Source: an uncultured Saprospiraceae bacterium (GTDB lineage: Bacteria; Bacteroidota; Bacteroidia; Chitinophagales; Saprospiraceae). From it: a DNA stretch of 10,595 nucleotides. Positions 7,272-10,595 of the stretch are shown in pieces. Numbering within the stretch: the stretch's first letter is position 1; the number at the start of each line of letters is the position of its first letter. The stretch spans positions 1 to 10,595 of the forward strand of contig CALHUZ010000572.1 of NCBI GenBank assembly GCA_938039305.1. Direction: 5' to 3'. The position numbers and the translations under genes were made by a program. The notes under the pieces were generated by a model that was not told the origin of the DNA, ran no database searches, and worked only from the letters and a program-made list of their open reading frames with translations.

Positions 7272-8303
7272 ATGCCCCAACGCGCCAAACTTAAAGACAT
7301 AGCAAAAGCACTCAATATCTCCATAACAACAGTATCCAGAGCACTCAATAACAAAGCAGATATTAATGCACTGACTAAGGAGAGGGTTTTAGCAAAAGCC
7401 AAAGAGATTGATTATAAGCCTAACAACCTAGCCGTCTCTCTACGGAAGAGTAGTACATTAAATGTCGTAGGCGTGATCATACCAGATGTGAAGCATAACT
7501 TTTTCTCAAAAATGCTACAAGGCATAATGGAACAAGCCCAAGATCTTAACTACTTCGTCTTAGTAGGTGAGTCTCATCACAACTCAGATCGCGAAAAAAA
7601 ATTAATAGACGACTTTTCTGATTATGGAGTTTCAGGGATCCTTCTTGCGCCAAGTAAGCATAGTGATTTTGATAAAAACCTCTTACCCATTATTCACAAA
7701 AGAATACCTGTAGTTGTCGTAGATCGGATGTACGACAATTATGAAGGCAATTTTGTCAATTGTAATGATTTTGATGGCGCATACAGAGCTACACAACATC
7801 TACTTGAATGTGGTTACAAGACAATAGCCCACATCGGATCTTCTGATAGCTGGTCCATCGGACACGAAAGACTAAAAGGATACCGAGCGGCTATCAAAGA
7901 TCATGGGTTGATCTTAGACGAAAACTACATTCACATATGTAACTTTAATAACAAAGAAGAAGGAGCTGAAGAAGGATATAAAGCATGTCATCGGTTGTTC
8001 TCATTAAAACATCCACCAAGTGCTATTTTTTCAGTTACAGATGACATCGCGGTAGGTGTATATCAATACGCGAAAGAAAAAGGTATGGATATACCGAGAG
8101 ATCTTGGCATTGTAGGATTTAGCAACGCGGAAGTTTCTCAATATCTAAATCCACCTCTTACAACGATGGAACAATTCGCACAAGATATGGGAAGAGAGGC
8201 TGTCCAATATTTTTACAAAGCACTAAGTGCAAATGGCCAAGTATTTCAAAAAAGTTTCAACCCTCATCTTGTTCTTAGATCTTCAACTATAAACTTAAAC
8301 TAA
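7272..8303 (+). CDS. LacI/GalR-family transcriptional regulator
   Basis: From the ATG at 7272 the product has 343 residues. The LacI-type helix-turn-helix spans about 7-55 (LKDIAKALNISITTVSRALN). The hinge helix follows at about 50-59 (PNNLAVSLRK), where Leu/Ala are expected to enter the minor groove of the operator. The periplasmic-binding-protein-like effector domain covers about 63-340, with VVGVIIPDVKHNFFSKMLQG at its start, IPVVVVDR, and FSVTDDIAVGVYQYAKEKGM, the usual family signatures. An in-frame ATG at 7251 would add seven residues (MCCNILT); 7272 is preferred because family members usually begin a few residues before the LKDIA motif. It is divergent from the SusC-like gene, so it is the obvious candidate regulator of that transporter. 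Its effector is probably a sugar or sugar phosphate, not identifiable here. It converges on the EamA gene with 9 bp between stop codons. Confidence 0.96.
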   Translation: MPQRAKLKDIAKALNISITTVSRALNNKADINALTKERVLAKAKEIDYKPNNLAVSLRKSSTLNVVGVIIPDVKHNFFSKMLQGIMEQAQDLNYFVLVGESHHNSDREKKLIDDFSDYGVSGILLAPSKHSDFDKNLLPIIHKRIPVVVVDRMYDNYEGNFVNCNDFDGAYRATQHLLECGYKTIAHIGSSDSWSIGHERLKGYRAAIKDHGLILDENYIHICNFNNKEEGAEEGYKACHRLFSLKHPPSAIFSVTDDIAVGVYQYAKEKGMDIPRDLGIVGFSNAEVSQYLNPPLTTMEQFAQDMGREAVQYFYKALSANGQVFQKSFNPHLVLRSSTINLN

Positions 8304-8312
8304 ACAATCGGT

Positions 8313-9239
8313 TTATACTTTCCTGGTATCTTTAGAAAGCAAAATAACTATCACACCAGCAATTACAATTATACTCCCAAGACCCTGTATCAGACTGATC
8401 TTTTCTCCTAAGAAAATAACAGCTAACAAGATCGTAGAAATCGGCCCAACTGAGCCTATTATACTACTATTGTTAGCACCAATGATTCTAATTCCTTCTA
8501 CTATCAAATAAGACGGCAGCACTGTACTAAATATGCTGATTAGAAAAGCGTAAAAATACACTTCGTAAGAAAAGTCCATCAAGTTAAAACCATTCAAAAT
8601 GTAGTTATGTACAAGGATGGCTATGGCAGCTACCGTCATCGCAGCAGAATTATATATACGCGTCCCAAGCCTACCTGACAAATCACCTGTACCTACTAAG
8701 TATATGCTATATGCGATCGAACTGCCCAGTACATAAAGGGCTCCAGTCATGATCAAAGATGAATCACCAAATTGCAAATTGCCTCTGAAGGCGACTATAA
8801 TACCCAGATATGTTAATCCGATCGCCCAGATCTGAATCCTCTTAATGGGTATCTTGTAAATCAGATTAGAAAAAACCACAACCAAAGTCGGGTAGATAAA
8901 TAAAATGATCCGTTCTAAACTTGCATCTATATAATTAAGCCCTTCCAAATCTAAGTAACTGGCTACATAATAGCCCAACAATCCTAAAAGAATCACCTTC
9001 CATTTATGTTGTACAAGTGCTGTGCCTTTAGACCTGTCTTTATACAAAGTCTGCCAGCCTATAATTATAAAAAATGGCAAGGATATAATCATCCTCAGCA
9101 TCAATAAAGAAACCGCATCTACATCATACTGATATGCAAGCTTAACAAGTACAGCTTTAGTTGAAAATAGAACAGCCCCTATCAAGGCAAGTGATACACC
9201 TAGATACCTTTGCTTCACAGTATCAGATAAGTTACTCAA
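8313..9239 (-). CDS. EamA/DMT-superfamily membrane transporter, TTG start
   Basis: The 308-residue product is very hydrophobic, with about ten predicted membrane helices arranged as two EamA repeats (about 13-148 and 165-303). Family-typical stretches are LFSTKAVLVKLAY in helix 1, ASLERIILFIYPTLVVVFS closing the first repeat, and GPISTILLAVIFLGEKIS near the end of the second. Members of the drug/metabolite transporter superfamily move small metabolites across the inner membrane; the substrate cannot be told. The start is unusual: an in-frame TGA lies only six codons upstream, with no ATG or GTG between, so the first possible start is TTG at 9239. GTG at 9218 is the main alternative, and the next ATG (residue 47) would remove the first helix. 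It follows the four-TM gene by 31 bp on the same strand and may be the last gene of that unit. Confidence 0.93.
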   Translation of the reverse strand: MSNLSDTVKQRYLGVSLALIGAVLFSTKAVLVKLAYQYDVDAVSLLMLRMIISLPFFIIIGWQTLYKDRSKGTALVQHKWKVILLGLLGYYVASYLDLEGLNYIDASLERIILFIYPTLVVVFSNLIYKIPIKRIQIWAIGLTYLGIIVAFRGNLQFGDSSLIMTGALYVLGSSIAYSIYLVGTGDLSGRLGTRIYNSAAMTVAAIAILVHNYILNGFNLMDFSYEVYFYAFLISIFSTVLPSYLIVEGIRIIGANNSSIIGSVGPISTILLAVIFLGEKISLIQGLGSIIVIAGVIVILLSKDTRKV

Positions 9240-9270
9240 ACGTAATAATTCTAATCATTGGAACGAATCA

Positions 9271-9654
9271 TCACTCAGATGACTTAGCCAACTTTGTTAG
9301 AAAAAACACTTCAAAAGCAGTATAGACCAGGTATACAATTATAAAATGAAGTATGTAAGAATTACCAATGGGCTTTACAATCTTTTGATACAACATAAGC
9401 AAGCCAATAGACATGATCATCTTTATTAAAAACGAAGCAGAAACTACATTGTTAAATGAAAAAAGTTGATCTGACTTGGATGTATTAAGCGCATAAAAAT
9501 AGATAAGGGTGCAGAATATAAAAAAGCAACTTACAGATGATGTATAGATCCAAATAGTCTGCATCGTATAGTCTACAAACGTCATTAAGAACATCCATCC
9601 TATCAGTCCAAGTGAAATTCTAACTAATAGTTCTATGAATCTTCTAAATGTCAT
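9271..9654 (-). CDS. Small four-TM membrane protein, AtpI-like accessory of ATP synthase clusters
   Basis: The product is 127 residues, almost wholly hydrophobic, with four likely membrane helices at about 12-30, 34-55, 69-90 and 99-120, and a basic start (MTFRRF). No catalytic motif is visible. I recognise it by context rather than sequence. In Bacteroidota, a four-TM protein of this size often lies between atpZ and atpB and is thought to correspond to AtpI, which helps c-ring assembly or ion supply for the F1Fo synthase. Here it starts 9 bp after the atpZ stop codon, so the two are surely co-transcribed. The gene after it is an EamA transporter, not atpB. A generic hypothetical membrane protein is the alternative. 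Confidence 0.75.
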   Translation of the reverse strand: MTFRRFIELLVRISLGLIGWMFLMTFVDYTMQTIWIYTSSVSCFFIFCTLIYFYALNTSKSDQLFSFNNVVSASFLIKMIMSIGLLMLYQKIVKPIGNSYILHFIIVYLVYTAFEVFFLTKLAKSSE

Positions 9655-9663
9655 AGTAAAGGA

Positions 9664-9879
9664 TCAGATTCTATCATTGACCACATCAAGGTAGAGCTTC
9701 ACTAAAAAACCTATCAATAGAGTAAAGGTGAAGGCCATCGCTAAGTATGGCTCCTCCAGTCCAAAATACTTATCTGCCCAAGACCCCAATAGCAAACCAA
9801 GCCCTAACAAAAAGAACATCTGAAAGGCCAATCCACTGTACTTCAAATAAGATGAAGTTTTTGGCCCTTTATCTTCCAT
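9664..9879 (-). CDS. atpZ: AtpZ/AtpI-family ATP synthase accessory protein
   Basis: A 71-residue protein with two membrane helices (about 13-34 and 45-66). The Gly-rich first helix runs into the motif GLGLLLGSWADKYFG, typical of the AtpZ family (ATPase_gene1 domain). Its length is normal. In firmicutes, AtpZ and AtpI act together at the Fo sector and have been linked to Mg2+/Ca2+ transport and c-ring assembly; the role in Bacteroidota is inferred. It starts 16 bp after the bactofilin stop codon and ends 9 bp before the four-TM gene, so it sits inside a tight operon. The ATP synthase structural genes themselves are not in the window. Confidence 0.88.
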   Translation of the reverse strand: MEDKGPKTSSYLKYSGLAFQMFFLLGLGLLLGSWADKYFGLEEPYLAMAFTFTLLIGFLVKLYLDVVNDRI

Positions 9880-9895
9880 GATGTTTACTTAGTGA

Positions 9896-10312
9896 TTAAG
9901 CTGATTTAGCCTGTTGGATTGATTTAGGTGCAATGGTTTGCCCGCCCATGTCGCACTTCACGTTGAATACTGCCCCTGACTGAACAGTAAGTTTATTAGT
10001 TGAGATTTCACCTGTGATCTTGGCAGTCTCTTTTACATGAAGCAGGTCTTTAACCCTAATAGTGCCATCTATTCTTCCCTCTATCACTGCATTGTCACAC
10101 ACTACATCTCCTTGGATATTCCCTTTAGGTCCAAGTATCAACTTGCCCTTGCAATTCAGATTGCCTATAAGAGTTCCATCAAGTCGTATATCAGACTCAG
10201 TAGATAGATCTCCTTTAATACTTGTGTTATGTCCTAGACTATTGATACCTGACGGGGTGGAATCGCGCTGGTTGGTGCTCATGCTGGTATTCTCTTTTTT
10301 ACTATTAAACAT
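9896..10312 (-). CDS. Bactofilin (polymer-forming cytoskeletal protein)
   Basis: The 138-residue product has a short polar N-terminal tail (1-25), a bactofilin domain at about 26-120 and a short C-terminal tail. The domain shows the expected beta-helix pattern of alternating hydrophobic residues with Gly turns: SIKGDLSTESDIRLDGTLIG, GPKGNIQGDVVCDNAVIEGR and VKETAKITGEI. Bactofilins polymerise without nucleotide into filaments that scaffold cell-wall enzymes or membrane sites. The ATG at 10312 (MFNSKK) was chosen because Bacteroidota bactofilins often start MF-x-K-K; Met11 is possible. It is the first gene of a minus-strand run with atpZ and two membrane proteins. It lies 163 bp from the lipA stop codon, with a terminator between. 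Confidence 0.93.
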   Translation of the reverse strand: MFNSKKENTSMSTNQRDSTPSGINSLGHNTSIKGDLSTESDIRLDGTLIGNLNCKGKLILGPKGNIQGDVVCDNAVIEGRIDGTIRVKDLLHVKETAKITGEISTNKLTVQSGAVFNVKCDMGGQTIAPKSIQQAKSA

Positions 10313-10390
10313 GGTAGTAAGGTGGTTAGGTGTTATGGCTTCAAGATAGTAATATTTGGGAAACCGCTATAAGTATCTCTGGGAGTAAAA

Positions 10391-10419
10391 CATAAATATT
10401 TAGGATAGCAATAATCAAA
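10391..10419 (-). promoter_or_regulatory. Candidate Bacteroidota-type promoter for the bactofilin unit
   Basis: On the minus strand, TTTG (10416-10419) is followed after 17 bp by TATTTATG (10391-10398), which matches the Bacteroidota -7 consensus TAnnTTTG at 7 of 8 positions. It lies just downstream of the lipA terminator and about 78 bp upstream of the bactofilin start. Placement fits, but in AT-rich DNA a near-match could be chance. Confidence 0.35.
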
Positions 10420-10427
10420 CTATCGCC

Positions 10428-10486
10428 AAAAAAAAACTGACATCTACCAGATATAACTATCTCTATAACAGTGTGTTACAGATGTC
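10428..10486 (-). terminator. Branched intrinsic terminator overlapping the lipA stop codon
   Basis: On the minus strand the arms GACATCT and AGATGTC (plus coordinates 10480-10486 and 10439-10445) form a 7-bp closing stem, followed two bases later by nine T residues (10428-10436). Inside it are two small hairpins: TAACA-CAC-TGTTA (10466-10478) and AGATA-GTTA-TATCT (10449-10462). The whole could fold as a three-way junction. The outer arm uses the last sense codons of lipA, and the first inner hairpin includes its TAA stop. It would separate lipA from the bactofilin unit. Confidence 0.65.
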
Positions 10487-10595
10487 TCTCCGCGTGATAA
10501 GAAGAACGGACAAGCGGTCCACTCTCTACAAAGCTAAATCCTCTCTTCATACCTTCTTCGTGATATAAAGCGAATGTATCCGGGTGTACAAAATC
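10476..10595 (-). CDS. lipA: Lipoyl synthase, C-terminal 39 residues (5' end beyond window)
   Basis: The fragment enters from the right edge and ends at a TAA at 10476-10478. It reads DFVHPDTFALYHEEG and then GFSFVESGPLVRSSYHAERH, the highly conserved LipA C-terminus. The Arg-Ser-Ser-Tyr motif (10497-10508) supplies the Ser ligand of the auxiliary [4Fe-4S] cluster, which is the sacrificial sulfur source. LipA is a cytoplasmic radical-SAM enzyme that inserts two sulfur atoms into octanoyl groups on lipoate-dependent proteins such as pyruvate dehydrogenase E2 and GcvH. The stop lies inside a branched terminator. All catalytic radical-SAM parts are outside the window. Confidence 0.95.
   Translation of the reverse strand, partial: DFVHPDTFALYHEEGMKRGFSFVESGPLVRSSYHAERHL

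Noticed and set aside
7115..7402. Minus-strand open frame of 95 codons covering the control region and the regulator's N-terminus
   Set aside because: It overlaps the helix-turn-helix coding part of the LacI-type gene and the tandem operator. Its hydrophobic composition follows from reading that DNA backwards; no family resemblance.
8301..8315. Small inverted repeat TAAAC-AATCG-GTTTA spanning both convergent stop codons as a bidirectional terminator
   Set aside because: The stem is only five AT-rich base pairs and has no U-run on either side, so it is unlikely to terminate transcription alone.
10062..10349. Plus-strand open frame of 95 codons opposite bactofilin
   Set aside because: Antisense to a well-supported bactofilin gene; no domain or plausible context.
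1..10595. CRISPR arrays, tRNA or rRNA genes, insertion sequences, phage or toxin-antitoxin genes
   Set aside because: No repeat-spacer pattern, cloverleaf, transposase motif or phage-type gene was seen. Nearly all DNA is accounted for by ordinary genes on recognisable strands.

Overview
The window looks like a chromosomal segment of a Bacteroidota bacterium. A SusC/SusD outer-membrane pair, a SusCD-linked FG-GAP/ASPIC lipoprotein, and a bactofilin–AtpZ–small membrane protein trio all point there, as do AT-rich leaders without clear Shine-Dalgarno sequences. A free-living, possibly marine member (Saprospiria- or Cytophagia-like) is my guess from gene content only; nothing here fixes the genus.

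Layout: (1) 1-1850, minus strand: the N-terminal 616 residues of a large surface lipoprotein with seven Asp-rich FG-GAP/VCBS loops followed by an ASPIC/UnbV domain; it runs off the left edge. (2) 1905-1940: a strong intrinsic terminator on the minus strand. (3) 1964-6878, minus strand: a SusC-like TonB-dependent receptor followed 25 bp later by its SusD-like lipoprotein. (4) 6879-7271: a divergent regulatory region with a perfect 12-bp tandem repeat just before the regulator gene. (5) 7272-8303, plus strand: a LacI/GalR-family regulator. (6) 8313-10312, minus strand: bactofilin, AtpZ, a four-TM AtpI-like protein and an EamA/DMT transporter, closely spaced and probably co-transcribed. (7) 10476-10595, minus strand: the last 39 residues of lipoyl synthase (LipA), whose stop codon lies inside a branched terminator.

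How it works together: SusC and SusD would form a lidded, TonB-energised importer that captures a glycan or other oligomeric ligand. The neighbouring LacI-type protein would sense an intracellular sugar and control its own gene, the importer, or both. The FG-GAP lipoprotein would be a third surface component, but a terminator separates it from susD, so its level may be set independently or by read-through. No carbohydrate-degrading enzyme is visible, so the substrate cannot be named. The right-hand part is housekeeping: cell-shape scaffold, ATP synthase accessory proteins and lipoate synthesis. Its oddity is that an EamA transporter sits where atpB would usually be expected.

I found no convincing new defence, mobile or RNA-based system. 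The most useful observations are the tandem operator, the terminator-insulated FG-GAP lipoprotein, and the ATP synthase accessory pair without its synthase genes.
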